Position numbers and translations under genes: made by a program. A stretch of 64,000 nt of DNA from Pseudomonas reinekei (lineage in GTDB: Bacteria; Pseudomonadota; Gammaproteobacteria; Pseudomonadales; Pseudomonadaceae). Shown one piece after another: positions 1-8,846 of this stretch. Positions within the stretch are counted from its first letter, which is position 1. Every line of letters starts with the position of its first letter. The DNA is taken from NCBI RefSeq assembly GCF_001945365.1, contig NZ_MSTQ01000001.1, positions 124,001 to 188,000 of the forward strand, written 5' to 3'. Below the pieces are notes generated by a model that was not told the origin of the DNA, did not search any database, and saw only the letters and a list, made by a program, of their open reading frames with translations.

Positions 1-1038
1 GGCCTCACTGGGCAGCGTCAGGGCTTCATCCCAGGCATTGGTGTGCAGCGACTGGGTGCCGCCGAAGACCGCGGCCATGGCCTGGACGGTGGTGCGCACG
101 ACATTGTTCAGCGGGTCCTGAGCGCTAAGGGACCAGCCGGAGGTCTGGCAATGCATGCGCAGCGCCTGGCCTTTATCGAGGGTGACTCCAAGGTCCCGGG
201 TAATTTCCCACCACAACAGGCGTGCCGCACGACACTTGGCGACTTCACTGAAAAAGTCGCTGCCGATGCCGAAAAAGAAACTGATGCGTTCGCAGAATCG
301 CTGCACGTCCAGGCCGTTGTTTTGCACTTGCTCGGCGTAAGTCCTTGCGTTGATCAGGGTCAGTGCCAGCTCCAGCACGGTGTCGGCCCCGGCCTCTTGA
401 AAGTGATAACCGGACACCGAAATCGGATTAAACCGAGGTACGTGCTCATTCAAGTAGCTGATCACATCAAGAGTGATCTGCATTGAAGGTTTCGGCGCAA
501 AAATGTAGGTGTTGCGAACCATGAACTCTTTGAGAATGTCGTTCTGGATCGTGCCACTGAGCCGTTCCGGCGCGACGCCGGATTCCTGAGCGGCAACGAT
601 GAAGGCCGCCAGCACTGGCAGTACCGCGCCGTTCATGGTCAATGACACCGAGACCTGGTCCAGGGCGATGCCGTCCAGCAACTCGATCATGTCCTCAACA
701 CTGTCGATGGCCACGCCTGCCTTGCCGACGTCGGCTTGCCAGTGTGGATCGCTGGAGTCGTAGCCGCGATGGGTCGGCAGATCGAAGGCGAGCGACAGGC
801 CGGTGGCGCCTTCGGCCAGGCGCTGGCGCAGGCGCTGATTGCTCGCCTCGGCGCCGGCGAACCCGGTGTATTGACGCACGGTCCAGGGCTTTTGCAGGTA
901 CATGCTGGCGTAGGGGCCACGCACAAAGGGTGCCTTGCCGGGCAGGCTGTGCAGGTGCTCAAGACCTTCGACGTCACTGCTCTGGTACAACGTCTTGAGT
1001 CGCAGACCTTCGGGTCGCCAAAGGGGAGAATGGCTCAT
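1..1038 (-). CDS. Methylmalonyl-CoA mutase large-subunit family protein (3' end outside window)
   Basis: B12-dependent mutases of this family interconvert succinyl-CoA and (R)-methylmalonyl-CoA. I translated 346 codons from the ATG at 1038; the gene runs off the left edge. Family hallmarks visible are [19 protein letters not shown] near the N terminus, [46 protein letters not shown] and the substrate-pocket segment [16 protein letters not shown], followed by GGTQSLHTN. The QTSGW form matches methylmalonyl-CoA mutases rather than isobutyryl-CoA mutases, whose equivalent motif differs. The cobalamin domain, if fused, lies outside the window. The start overlaps the stop of the preceding LnmK-like gene by ATGA, so the two are translationally coupled. 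The operon is preceded by a sigma54-type promoter and operator-like repeats. Confidence in the family is high; substrate specificity is inferred. Confidence 0.9.
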   Translation of the reverse strand, partial: MSHSPLWRPEGLRLKTLYQSSDVEGLEHLHSLPGKAPFVRGPYASMYLQKPWTVRQYTGFAGAEASNQRLRQRLAEGATGLSLAFDLPTHRGYDSSDPHWQADVGKAGVAIDSVEDMIELLDGIALDQVSVSLTMNGAVLPVLAAFIVAAQESGVAPERLSGTIQNDILKEFMVRNTYIFAPKPSMQITLDVISYLNEHVPRFNPISVSGYHFQEAGADTVLELALTLINARTYAEQVQNNGLDVQRFCERISFFFGIGSDFFSEVAKCRAARLLWWEITRDLGVTLDKGQALRMHCQTSGWSLSAQDPLNNVVRTTVQAMAAVFGGTQSLHTNAWDEALTLPSEA

Positions 1039-1892
1039 CGGCTGCAGTCCGAAAGATGGTGTTTGCGGGTGAACACATCGGCCAGCTTGAACCCGTCGCT
1101 ACGCCGAAATACCTCGCACCAGTGAAGCTCGCGATGGCTTGGCGATGTCGTGTGCAAAAGCAGTTGCACGCTGTCACCGATATTGAGGTTGCCGTAGAAA
1201 TGCAGCTCGCGTTGGCGGACATGACCTGGGCGGCGCAACCCTAGCAGGGCCCATTCGGCACGCTCGACCATGGCCTGGAAGTTGGCGAAGTACAGCAGGT
1301 CGGCACCGTTGAAATCGATGTCGGGGCAGGGCGTGAAATCGAATGCCTGCGCCGCGGTTGCCTGGCGATCGATACCGTAATGACTGTGCCAATTCCCGCT
1401 GCGTATCCGACGGTTGTCGACATGCAGCACTTGCAGTGCCTGCGGCAGCTCGGTCACTGCTGCCGTCGAGCCCCTGAGGCAAGCCTTGCTGACACTGCGA
1501 TTGTCCCCCGGTACATGCCGGCTGATGAAGGTCGACAGTAGCGCCAGTTGCCCCACGACGCGATCGCCCAGCCAGACTTCATGTTCGCTGAAATGCCGGG
1601 CCTGGCCGCCGCGACCGATCCGGGTATGAATCCGGAACTCGCGATTTTCGATGATCGCTTCCAGCTTCAAATCCCAAGTATTGACCGCCGTGAACGCGGC
1701 GTAGGCGATGCGTCCTTGGTCATCGACGAAATCAGGCAACGCTCGATCATGCAATTGCGCCAGGGCGAGCCAGTGTTGATGGCCGCACTCTTTCAACAAC
1801 CAGTTTTCCTACAACCCGGTGAAGGCCAGGTTGGGCATCGAAGCCAGGTAGGTTTCTGTACGGGAAGCGATGAGCGTGGTGGCTGTTGGCAT
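1035..1892 (-). pseudogene. LnmK/Pnap_2097-like acyltransferase-decarboxylase, interrupted by an in-frame TAG
   Basis: The 254-codon open part (TTG at 1799 to TGA at 1035) resembles LnmK-type hot-dog enzymes (Pnap_2097 family). Characterised LnmK transfers methylmalonyl from CoA to a carrier protein and decarboxylates it to propionyl. Reading upstream in the same frame gives TAG (1809-1811), preceded by 27 sense codons back to ATG 1892 (MPTATTLIASRT...). The text across the stop, MPNLAFTGL-stop-ENWLLKECGHQHW, reads as one continuous N terminus, which suggests a point mutation such as TCG to TAG. Possible translation from the TTG would lose about 28 residues. It lies directly upstream of the mutase and overlaps it by 4 bases, so the two proteins would act in sequence on methylmalonyl-CoA. 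A sequencing error cannot be excluded. Confidence 0.65.
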
Positions 1893-1941
1893 GGCAGGAA
1901 TCCGTCGTTTCGCCGCGGAGGGCGGCTGACGGCTACCCAAT

Positions 1942-1957
1942 TGCGAATGACGTACCA
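1942..1957 (-). promoter_or_regulatory. Sigma54 (-24/-12) promoter of the LnmK-mutase operon
   Basis: On the minus strand the sequence is TGGTACGTCATTCGCA, with GG and GC separated by exactly 10 bases as RpoN promoters require. It lies about 50 bases upstream of the ATG at 1892. Operator-like palindromes lie 80-150 bases further upstream, the usual arrangement for an enhancer-dependent promoter. The call is by pattern only. Confidence 0.65.
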
Positions 1958-2036
1958 CTTTGTTGGTGATTTCATATCGTTATGATTAATAACGGTATTT
2001 TTGATTTGTGGGACGTTCCGTTCTGAGCCGGCCCGC

Positions 2037-2090
2037 TACGTAACTCCGTAGGAATACGACATTTCGTAGCGGGTTTTACGAAGTTGCGTG
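2037..2090. promoter_or_regulatory. Three enhancer-like operator copies upstream of the LnmK-mutase operon
   Basis: Three 14-base sites occur in tandem: TACGTAACTCCGTA (2037-2050), TACGACATTTCGTA (2055-2068) and TACGAAGTTGCGTG (2077-2090). The middle one fits the palindrome TACGA-N4-TCGTA perfectly and the others have two mismatches each. The same motif lies upstream of nitB and cynS. The sites lie between the end of nitA and the sigma54 promoter at 1942-1957, so they probably serve the leftward operon. Confidence 0.6.
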
Positions 2091-2107
2091 GCGACCGGGC
2101 CCACGCT

Positions 2108-4012
2108 TTATTCGAGCTTGATCTCCAGCCGTTTGAACCGCGACGCCAATGTCGTCGGTTTCAGTCCCAGCAATTGCGCTGCGCCGCCTTTGCCGAACAA
2201 CTTGCCATCCGCCGCCTTCAATGCGGCCTGCATGTTGCTGCGTTCAAGTTCGCGAATTTGCGCGTCAGTCATGATCGCAACTTCGGAGGAGGGTTGCTGT
2301 GGTGCAGGCAGGCTGGTTTTGGGCTCGTCCGGCAGGTCCAGGTTCAGGTCGGCGCCAATCGAGGTGATCAACGCGCGCTCGATGACGTTTTGCAGTTCGC
2401 GAATATTCCCCGGCCACGAATAGCGTTGCAGGCGTTCGATATCGCTATTGCGCAGGCGCCGGCCGGGCATGTTCAGGCGTTTGCCAGTCTGCTTGAGGAA
2501 GTGCGCGGCCAGGGCGCCGATGTCCATCAGGCGATCGCGCAACGCCGGGGACTGGATCGGGAACACGTTGAGGCGGAAATACAGGTCTTCACGAAAGTGC
2601 TTGGTCGCCACTTCCTGGCGCAGGTCGCGGTTGGTCGCGGCGACGATCCGCACATCGACCTTGCGCGTGCGCTCTTCGCCGACCCGTTCGAATTGCCCCT
2701 CCTGCAACACACGCAGCAGTTTGCTTTGCAGCTCAAGGGGGATTTCGCCGATTTCATCGAGAAAGAGCGTGCCGCCATCCGCCAGCTCGAAGCGGCCGAC
2801 CCGATCGCGCACGGCGCCGGTAAAGGCGCCGCGGATGTGGCCGAAGAATTCGCTCTCGAACAGTTCTGCGGGGATCGCCGCACAGTTGACCCGGATCAGC
2901 GGGTGGCCGTTACGGCGGCTGGCCTGGTGAATCGCGCGGGCGATCAGTTCCTTGCCTGTGCCCGATTCACCGTTGATCAACACGCTGGCATCGGTGGGCG
3001 CGACCACGTCGATCTGCCGGATAATTTTCTTGATCGGTTCGCTCTGGCCGACGATCTCGCGGTAGTTGTGCTCGATGTGAATCTCTTCCTGCAGATAGGC
3101 GTTTTGCTCTTCCAGCCGATCCTTGAGCACCTTGAGTTCTTCGAGGGCGCTTTGCAGCTGGTTTTCCGTGCTGCGCCGCTCGGTGATGTCACGGAACACC
3201 ACCACGGCTCCAACGATACGGCCATCGGAGATCACCGGGGTGCTGGTGAATTCCACCGGGAACGAACTGCCGTCGCGGCGCCAGAAAATCTCCTGACGAC
3301 CTTCGTGGATCACACCGTCGTGCACCGCTTTGTAGATGGGGCACTGTTCCACCGGGTAATGGCTGCCATCGGCATGGGTATGGTGGTGAATGCGGTGGAT
3401 GTTCTTGCCGATCATGTCCTGGGTTTCCCAGCCCAGCATGCGCGCGCAGGCTGGATTGACGAAGGTGGCCAGGCCTTCGCTGTCGATGCTGTAGATGCCG
3501 TCGCCCACGGAGCTGAGCAGCAACTGGTTATCGCGCTCGTTTTCCTGGAACAGGTTGAGGATATTGCGCCACTCGATCAGCCCGCCGCGCATGGTGCGTT
3601 CGGTGTCCGCCTGGTCGCGCTGGTACTTCTGCAGGCTGAGTTCGCGCATTACCAGAATCAGCTGCTGCTCGCCCTTGACCTGCAAGGTGGTGGCGGAGAT
3701 TTCCAGCTCGATGCGTTCGCCGCTCTTGCAGTTGCAACTGAGCTCGTCGCTCCAGCCGCGTCCCTTGTCCATCACCGCCTGGGTGAAGACGATCAAGTCT
3801 GCCAGTTGATGACCGAAGAGTTTGCTCACCGGCAGTTCAAGAAGCTCCTGCCTGGGATAGCCGAGCAGTTTGCAGGCGGCGATGTTGAGGTCCACCAGCC
3901 GATCGGCGTAGGGATTGAGCAACGCGATGGCTTCGGCGCAATGCTCGAACACCATGTGCCGCGAGGAATAGGCCAGGTCGGCCCAACCGCTGAGGGAGTC
4001 TGCTTCGTTCAT
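2108..4012 (-). CDS. nitA: Sigma54-dependent transcriptional activator of the Nit1C cluster
   Basis: This 634-residue enhancer-binding protein is predicted to activate the divergent nitB-H operon. It has an N-terminal PAS-like region (about 15-130), a second PAS (about 160-290) with a His-rich HHHTHADGS segment and a downstream conserved Cys, and a coiled-coil linker. The AAA+ domain (about 315-560) has Walker A GESGTGKE, the sigma54-contacting GAFTGA loop and Walker [10 protein letters not shown]. The Fis-type HTH at the C terminus includes [17 protein letters not shown]. In P. pseudoalcaligenes CECT5344 a sigma54 regulator named NitA heads the equivalent cyanide-assimilation cluster. Its start lies only a few bases from the first operator copy, so autoregulation is possible. 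A close paralogue is encoded at 10420-12312. The inducing ligand is not evident from sequence. Confidence 0.88.
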   Translation of the reverse strand: MNEADSLSGWADLAYSSRHMVFEHCAEAIALLNPYADRLVDLNIAACKLLGYPRQELLELPVSKLFGHQLADLIVFTQAVMDKGRGWSDELSCNCKSGERIELEISATTLQVKGEQQLILVMRELSLQKYQRDQADTERTMRGGLIEWRNILNLFQENERDNQLLLSSVGDGIYSIDSEGLATFVNPACARMLGWETQDMIGKNIHRIHHHTHADGSHYPVEQCPIYKAVHDGVIHEGRQEIFWRRDGSSFPVEFTSTPVISDGRIVGAVVVFRDITERRSTENQLQSALEELKVLKDRLEEQNAYLQEEIHIEHNYREIVGQSEPIKKIIRQIDVVAPTDASVLINGESGTGKELIARAIHQASRRNGHPLIRVNCAAIPAELFESEFFGHIRGAFTGAVRDRVGRFELADGGTLFLDEIGEIPLELQSKLLRVLQEGQFERVGEERTRKVDVRIVAATNRDLRQEVATKHFREDLYFRLNVFPIQSPALRDRLMDIGALAAHFLKQTGKRLNMPGRRLRNSDIERLQRYSWPGNIRELQNVIERALITSIGADLNLDLPDEPKTSLPAPQQPSSEVAIMTDAQIRELERSNMQAALKAADGKLFGKGGAAQLLGLKPTTLASRFKRLEIKLE

Positions 4013-4015
4013 GGC

Positions 4016-4070
4016 TACGAAATCTCGTGTTCTGTGGCTACGAATATTCGTATTTCTACGGGAATGCGTG
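4016..4070. promoter_or_regulatory. Operator copies upstream of nitB, abutting the nitA start
   Basis: TACGAAATCTCGTG (4016-4029, one mismatch), TACGAATATTCGTA (4039-4052, perfect palindrome) and TACGGGAATGCGTG (4057-4070, degenerate) follow the TACGA-N4-TCGTA pattern. They lie 100-155 bases upstream of the nitB -24/-12 element and immediately 5' of nitA, as expected of upstream activating sites for NitA. Confidence 0.65.
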
Positions 4071-4129
4071 GTTCGGCGATAGCATCAGATGCCGGAACAA
4101 AAACCGGATCAGATTGGTATCTTCATACA

Positions 4130-4142
4130 AATCAGATGCTTA
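4130..4142 (+). promoter_or_regulatory. Candidate IHF-binding site between operators and nitB promoter
   Basis: AATCAGATGCTTA matches the core IHF consensus WATCARNNNNTTR at every position. It sits between the enhancer sites and the sigma54 promoter, where a DNA bend would bring activator and polymerase together. Short consensus matches occur by chance, so this is moderate evidence. Confidence 0.45.
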
Positions 4143-4170
4143 ACCCACTGCAGAAAAACGTTTTATTTTC

Positions 4171-4186
4171 TGGCACGGCGTTCGCT
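4171..4186 (+). promoter_or_regulatory. Sigma54 (-24/-12) promoter of the nitB-H operon
   Basis: TGGCACGGCGTTCGCT has the canonical TGGCACG block and GG-N10-GC spacing. Transcription would begin near 4198, leaving a leader of about 57 bases before the nitB ATG at 4255. Confidence 0.75.
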
Positions 4187-4254
4187 CTATCTCCTGCAAC
4201 CCGGCAGCCAACCCAGGCTGACGTTCAAGCACGAAGACACTGGAGAGCGACACT

Positions 4255-4737
4255 ATGCCAACCGTGGACATCCCCCATTACAAAGACGGCGACTTCCTGG
4301 TCAATTACGAAGAGAAAGTCTTTGAGGACATCAAAGCCGAACCGGGCGAAAAAGTATTGATCACCTTCCACACCATCGCCTTCGAAGGCTCCATCGGCCT
4401 GGTCAACATGCTTCAGGCCAAGCGCCTGCTGCGCAAAGGCTTCGAAACCAAAATCCTGTTGTACGGGCCGGGCGTGCAACTGGGCGTGCAACGCGGCTTC
4501 CCGACCTTGGGCGCCGAGGCGTTTCCCGGGCACCTGGCGGTGAACAAGCAATTGATGCAGTTCATGGAGGAGGGCGGCGAGGTGTACGCCTGCCGCTTTG
4601 CCCTGCAAGCCCTGTACGGCCAGACCGAAAAAGCCCTGATCGAAGGCATCCGCCCGATCAACCCGCTGGACGTGATGGACCTGCGCCTGCTGATGCGCCG
4701 CGAGGGCGCAATGATCATTGATACCTGGACGGCCTGA
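4255..4737 (+). CDS. nitB: MSMEG_0572/Sll0783 family nitrogen-starvation protein
   Basis: This 160-residue protein is the first gene of the Nit1C operon. The segment [27 protein letters not shown] followed by [12 protein letters not shown] resembles a DsrE-like alpha/beta fold, and no catalytic motif is obvious. The family co-occurs almost invariably with the Nit1 nitrilase and the radical SAM protein encoded downstream. The start ATG 4255 follows a GGAGAGCGAC ribosome-binding site. Its biochemical role is unknown; a small-molecule or sulfur-carrier function is only a guess from fold resemblance. Confidence 0.85.
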   Translation: MPTVDIPHYKDGDFLVNYEEKVFEDIKAEPGEKVLITFHTIAFEGSIGLVNMLQAKRLLRKGFETKILLYGPGVQLGVQRGFPTLGAEAFPGHLAVNKQLMQFMEEGGEVYACRFALQALYGQTEKALIEGIRPINPLDVMDLRLLMRREGAMIIDTWTA

Positions 4738-4757
4738 CAGCGCCGCTGAAATACCCC

Positions 4758-4783
4758 TGTGGCGAGCGAGCTCGCTCGCCACA
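4758..4783. repeat. REP-type perfect palindrome inside the nit operon
   Basis: A 26-base perfect inverted repeat (arms TGTGGCGAGCGAG / CTCGCTCGCCACA) lies in the nitB-nitC gap. Its sequence belongs to the GTGGCGAGCGAGC family of REP elements seen elsewhere in the window. In mRNA it would form a stable hairpin that could protect the nitB transcript or attenuate transcription into nitC. Confidence 0.7.
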
Positions 4784-4830
4784 ACAGCGACATCGATCTT
4801 GTGAACACACAACACTTCAGGACCCCCATC

Positions 4831-5808
4831 ATGCCCATCATTCGCGCAGCAGCCGTTCAACTGAGCCCCGTGCTTTACAGCCGCGAAGGCACCGTGGACA
4901 AGGTCTGCCAACAGATCATCGCTTTGGGCCAGCAAGGCGTGCAGTTCGCCGTGTTCCCGGAGACGGTGGTGCCGTACTACCCGTATTTTTCCTTTGTGCA
5001 GCCGGCCTTCACCATGGGTGCCCAGCACCTGAAACTGCTCGATCAATCGGTCACTGTACCGTCCGCCGCCACCCTGGCCATTGGCGAGGCGTGCAAGCAG
5101 GCGGGGATGGTGGTGTCCATCGGCGTCAATGAGCGCGATGGCGGCACGATCTACAACGCCCAGCTGCTGTTCGACGCCGACGGCACGCTGATCCAGCATC
5201 GCCGCAAGATCACCCCGACCTACCACGAGCGCATGGTCTGGGGGCAGGGCGACGGCTCCGGCCTGCGCGCCGTCGACAGCGCCATCGGGCGCATCGGTTC
5301 GCTGGCGTGCTGGGAGCATTACAACCCGCTGGCGCGCTACGCCTTGATGGCCGACGGCGAGCAGATCCACGCGGCGATGTTTCCCGGCTCCCTGGTGGGC
5401 GACATCTTCGCCGAACAGATCGAAGTCACCATTCGCCATCACGCCCTGGAGTCCGGCTGTTTCGTAGTCAACGCCACTGCTTGGCTGGATGCCGATCAGC
5501 AAGGCCAGATCATGCAGGACACCGGTTGTGGCCTGGGCCCGATCTCCGGTGGTTGCTTCACTGCCATCGTTTCACCTGAGGGCAAGTTGCTCGGCGAGCC
5601 GCTGCGTGCCAACGAAGGCGTGGTGATTGCCGACCTCGACCTGGCGCTGATCGACAAGCGCAAACGCATGATGGATTCGGTCGGGCACTACAGTCGTCCG
5701 GAACTGCTCAGCCTGCTGATCGACCGCACGCCCACGGCCTATGTGCATGAGCGTGCTGCCCATTTGGCAACGGCTGCTACCGAGGAGCTCGATCATGCAA
5801 ACAAATGA
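4831..5808 (+). CDS. nitC: Nit6803/Nit1-family nitrilase
   Basis: Nitrilase-superfamily hydrolase of 325 residues from the ATG at 4831, chosen over an upstream in-frame ATG because the family begins near the first beta strand ([12 protein letters not shown]). The catalytic Glu-Lys-Cys triad is visible: Glu44 in [13 protein letters not shown], Lys126 in [10 protein letters not shown] and Cys160 in [10 protein letters not shown]. Nit1-clade enzymes hydrolyse nitriles to acids and ammonia. In P. pseudoalcaligenes CECT5344 the orthologue NitC is required for assimilating cyanide, probably through 2-hydroxynitriles formed from cyanide and oxoacids. The substrate here is inferred from the cluster. 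Its end overlaps nitD by 14 bases. Confidence 0.92.
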   Translation: MPIIRAAAVQLSPVLYSREGTVDKVCQQIIALGQQGVQFAVFPETVVPYYPYFSFVQPAFTMGAQHLKLLDQSVTVPSAATLAIGEACKQAGMVVSIGVNERDGGTIYNAQLLFDADGTLIQHRRKITPTYHERMVWGQGDGSGLRAVDSAIGRIGSLACWEHYNPLARYALMADGEQIHAAMFPGSLVGDIFAEQIEVTIRHHALESGCFVVNATAWLDADQQGQIMQDTGCGLGPISGGCFTAIVSPEGKLLGEPLRANEGVVIADLDLALIDKRKRMMDSVGHYSRPELLSLLIDRTPTAYVHERAAHLATAATEELDHANK

Positions 5809-6877
5809 ACTGCTGGCCGAGTTGCAGTGCCACGGCGTCCGCTGGCCAGCGGCGCAAAACGGCCTGTCCCGCCAGGGCGGCGCCGGGCCGTCGGACCACA
5901 AGGCGCTGACGTTCGGCAGCCGGACCATGATGGTGCCGATCCTCAACCAGGCCTCGCAGACCTCGCCTTACCAGGCGCAACCCAGTGCTGATGGCAGCCA
6001 GGCGTTGATCTTCCGTGAAGGCTTGCAGGTCGGTCAGGTACAGATGCCCGGCGTGCCGAACTTCTACGGCTTGAGCACCTCCGACGGCATTCCCTACTGG
6101 AAAATCGCCACGCTGCACAGCCGCGACGTGTTGGCGACCACGGTATTGCAGCACTGCATTCGCTTCAACGATCGCGGCAGCTCCTGCCAGTTCTGCGCTA
6201 TCGGCCAGTCGCTGGCAGCGGGCAAGACCATCGCTCGCAAGCGTCCGCAGCAATTGGCGCAAGTGGCGAAGGCCGCGGTGGAGCTCGATGGCGTCAAGCA
6301 TATGGTGATGACCACCGGCACGCCGCAAACCCCGGACCGCGGTGCGTCGATCCTGTGTGAATCCGCCGCAGCCGTGACAGCGGCAGTCGACCTGCCGATC
6401 CAGGCGCAGTGCGAGCCGCCGGACGATGATCGCTGGTTCCAGCGCCTGGCCGACAGTGGCGTGGTATCCCTAGGCATGCACCTGGAAGCGGTCACCGACG
6501 AAGTGCGCCAGCGGATCATGCCGGGCAAGGCCGAAGTACCGCTGAGTCGTTACTTCGAAGCCTTCAGCGCGGCGGTCGAGGTGTTCGGTCGCGGCCAGGT
6601 CAGCACCTACATCCTCGCCGGCCTGGGTGACAGCGAAGCGGCCATCAGCGAGATGAGCGAGCGTTTGTGCGCCCTTGGCGTGTACCCGTTCGTGGTGCCG
6701 TTCGTGCCCATCGACGGCACACCGTTGGCCCATCACCCCAAACCCGACAGCGCCATGATGGCTCGCCTGTATCCGCAGATCGGCGCGAGCCTGCGCCGTC
6801 ATGGTCTGCACTCCGATCAGATCAACGCCGGCTGCGCCAAATGTGGCGCGTGCTCGGCCCTGAAAAACTACGAATAA
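5795..6877 (+). CDS. nitD: MSMEG_0568 family radical SAM protein
   Basis: This 360-residue protein starts at ATG 5795 after a good GAGGAG site within the end of nitC. The iron-sulfur motif is [18 protein letters not shown], giving CX9CX2C instead of the classical CX3CX2C. A second cysteine group, [10 protein letters not shown], lies at the extreme C terminus and could bind an auxiliary cluster. The barrel region includes [13 protein letters not shown] and [11 protein letters not shown], typical of radical SAM TIM barrels. Its reaction is unknown; the family is confined to Nit1C-type clusters, so it presumably modifies the nitrile substrate, a cofactor or a partner protein. Confidence 0.88.
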   Translation: MQTNELLAELQCHGVRWPAAQNGLSRQGGAGPSDHKALTFGSRTMMVPILNQASQTSPYQAQPSADGSQALIFREGLQVGQVQMPGVPNFYGLSTSDGIPYWKIATLHSRDVLATTVLQHCIRFNDRGSSCQFCAIGQSLAAGKTIARKRPQQLAQVAKAAVELDGVKHMVMTTGTPQTPDRGASILCESAAAVTAAVDLPIQAQCEPPDDDRWFQRLADSGVVSLGMHLEAVTDEVRQRIMPGKAEVPLSRYFEAFSAAVEVFGRGQVSTYILAGLGDSEAAISEMSERLCALGVYPFVVPFVPIDGTPLAHHPKPDSAMMARLYPQIGASLRRHGLHSDQINAGCAKCGACSALKNYE

Positions 6878-6891
6878 GCCGGAGAACTCCC

Positions 6892-7452
6892 ATGGCCCAT
6901 TCCGTCTTTGCTTTGGTCGACAGCACGTTCGAGCCGTTTCGCGCCGGTGAGTTGCTGGTCAAGCCCGCCCGTGAACACTGGGAGAAACAGGCGTATTTCG
7001 CCCTGCGCCGCTCGGTGTTTTCCGAAGAGCAACAACTGTTGGTGCAGGACAAGGACAGCCATGACTTCCAGGCAATTGCCATCGTCGCCCTGGCTGGCAA
7101 TTGCGGGATCGCCGATCAGGTGGTGGGCGCGGTGCGCATCTACCAGCCGGAGCCGGGTCTGTGGTTTGGCGGACGCTTGTGCGTGGCGCCGGCGTATCGG
7201 CGGCACAGCATGATCGGCAAGGCGTTGGTCAACGAGGCGGTGTCACGGGCCAAGGACCTGGGCTGCGAGGTGTTCCGCGCCACGGTTCAGGCGCAGAACG
7301 AAGGCTATTTCCATGGTTTGCGCTGGCACAGCCTGGAACAACTGGAGTTGCTCGGCCAGCCTCATTGCCTGATGCAGGCGGATCTGGCGAGCTACCCGTT
7401 GATGCCGCGTCAGGTGTCGTTGCGGGCGCTGAAGGTGGCGCGCCATGAATGA
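6892..7452 (+). CDS. nitE: MSMEG_0567/Sll0786 family GNAT N-acetyltransferase
   Basis: This 186-residue acetyltransferase of the GNAT fold starts at ATG 6892 after CCGGAGAACTCCC. The acyl-CoA-binding stretch is near LCVAPAYRRHSMIGKALVNEAVSRAK, where the RRHSMIGKAL loop corresponds to the pyrophosphate-binding Q/RxxGxG/A element. In some genomes this domain and the following AIR-synthase-like domain form one protein; here they are separate and overlap by 8 bases. The acceptor substrate is unknown. Confidence 0.82.
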   Translation: MAHSVFALVDSTFEPFRAGELLVKPAREHWEKQAYFALRRSVFSEEQQLLVQDKDSHDFQAIAIVALAGNCGIADQVVGAVRIYQPEPGLWFGGRLCVAPAYRRHSMIGKALVNEAVSRAKDLGCEVFRATVQAQNEGYFHGLRWHSLEQLELLGQPHCLMQADLASYPLMPRQVSLRALKVARHE

Positions 7453-8467
7453 TCTCGCGATTTTGATCGACACCCTGCGCAGCACCCCGGCGATGCTGTC
7501 GAAACAGGCGATCCAGCAGCCGGCGGCGGTCATGGGCAGCACTAAACAAGCCCTGACCCGTGAACAGCTTTATGCCTTGCCCGGCGATGACACGGCGGCC
7601 ATTGCTTGTGGCAATCACTTTCAACTGCTGGCCATTGAAGGCATGTTGCCGGCCTTCGTCGAGGCGGCGCCGTGGTTTGCGGGATGGTCGGCGGTCATGG
7701 CCAATGTCAGCGACATCACCGCCATGGGCGGCCGCGCGACGGCGGTGGTTAATGCCTATTGGCACCACGACAACGCGGCTGCGCAGCAGATTCTGGCGGG
7801 TATCTGTGCGGCGTGTGAGGCCTACGGCCTATTGCTCGCCGGAGGGCATACCAGCCTCACCCGCGGTAACCCGACGGCGCTGGCCGTGGCGATTACTGGC
7901 ACAGCGCAACACCTGTTGTCGACCCTCCATGTCGCGCCAGGGCAGGTTATCGCCATGGCCGTGGATCTTGAAGGTGCCTGGCACGCTGACAGTACCTATT
8001 GGAAGGCGTTCGAAGGCGTGCCCGCCGAACGCCTGCGCAGCAAGCTCGACGTGCTGCCGCGCCTGGCCGATGCCCGATTGCTACACGCCGCTAAGGACAT
8101 CAGCAACGCCGGGGTTCTGGGCAGCCTGTTGATGCTGCTGGAAACCACCGGTTGCGGCGCGAGCGTCGATCTGGCGGCGCTGCCGTGCCCGCCGGATGCC
8201 GACCTTGTGCGCTGGCTGCAGGTGTTCCCCAGCTACGGCTTTCTGATGACCCTCGATGAAGGTGACTGGGACCAGGTCCAGACCGCTTTCGCCTTCGAAG
8301 GGCTGCGCTGTGAGCGCATTGGCGCGGTCGATGCCAGCGGCGTCATGACCGTCCGCCACGGCGAACAACGCGGCCTGTTCTGGAATCTGCGCGAGCAGGC
8401 CTTCACCGGTTTCAGCTATCCCCATCTGGACCTGACCCCTTTAAACCTCAAGCAACAGGAGCACTGA
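7445..8467 (+). CDS. nitF: Sll0787 family AIR synthase-like protein
   Basis: This 340-residue protein is related to PurM/HypE/SelD-type ATP-dependent enzymes. N-terminal GDDTAAI (metal/ATP-binding acidic loop), WSAVMANVSDITAMGGRATAVVNAYW and GLLLAGGHTSLT are family signatures. Such enzymes use ATP to activate an amide or carbamoyl oxygen; HypE makes a thiocyanate/cyanide ligand in hydrogenase maturation by dehydrating a thiocarboxamide, which makes a link with nitrile chemistry attractive but unproven. The start overlaps nitE. Confidence 0.82.
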   Translation: MNDLAILIDTLRSTPAMLSKQAIQQPAAVMGSTKQALTREQLYALPGDDTAAIACGNHFQLLAIEGMLPAFVEAAPWFAGWSAVMANVSDITAMGGRATAVVNAYWHHDNAAAQQILAGICAACEAYGLLLAGGHTSLTRGNPTALAVAITGTAQHLLSTLHVAPGQVIAMAVDLEGAWHADSTYWKAFEGVPAERLRSKLDVLPRLADARLLHAAKDISNAGVLGSLLMLLETTGCGASVDLAALPCPPDADLVRWLQVFPSYGFLMTLDEGDWDQVQTAFAFEGLRCERIGAVDASGVMTVRHGEQRGLFWNLREQAFTGFSYPHLDLTPLNLKQQEH

Positions 8468-8468
8468 C

Positions 8469-8804
8469 ATGCCCGCCGTCAACTTCAAGATCCGCTGGCC
8501 CAATGGCCGCGAAGCCACCGGTTACTCGCCTTCAACGGTGATTTTCCAATACCTAGAAGAGGGCGCCAGTTACCCGCTGCCGGACTTTTTGCAGCGCATC
8601 GAAAGCGCGCTGAACAACGCCTCGGAACGGGTCAAGGAGGTCAAGGGGTTCTATTGCAGTTCGGCCATGGACACCTTGAGTTCGCTGAAGGGTCAGGCCA
8701 GTTATCTGGTTGAACCGGCCGACGTCGAGGGGCGGGTGAACGTGATCAGCATGCGCACCGAGGGCGCGGGGCAAGTGATCGGTGCGGGCTGGAGCTCGTT
8801 CTGA
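8469..8804 (+). CDS. nitG: MSMEG_0570 family nitrogen-starvation response protein
   Basis: This small 111-residue protein starts one base after nitF, with CAACAGGAGCACTGAC as ribosome-binding region. It opens with VNFKIRWPNGREATGYSPSTVI and has a single conserved-looking Cys in KGFYCSSAMD. No known fold or catalytic motif is apparent. The family is found only with the other Nit1C proteins. The function is unknown. Confidence 0.8.
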   Translation: MPAVNFKIRWPNGREATGYSPSTVIFQYLEEGASYPLPDFLQRIESALNNASERVKEVKGFYCSSAMDTLSSLKGQASYLVEPADVEGRVNVISMRTEGAGQVIGAGWSSF

Positions 8805-8846
8805 TTTTTCTGAATTTTTATCGTCACCGATGACCGGAGCAACGTT

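Noticed and set aside
2084..4360. Plus-strand open frame of 758 codons opposite nitA
   Set aside because: It is the complement of a well-supported sigma54 activator gene; composition is Gln/His/Arg/Ala-rich without domain motifs, as expected of an antisense frame in GC-rich DNA.
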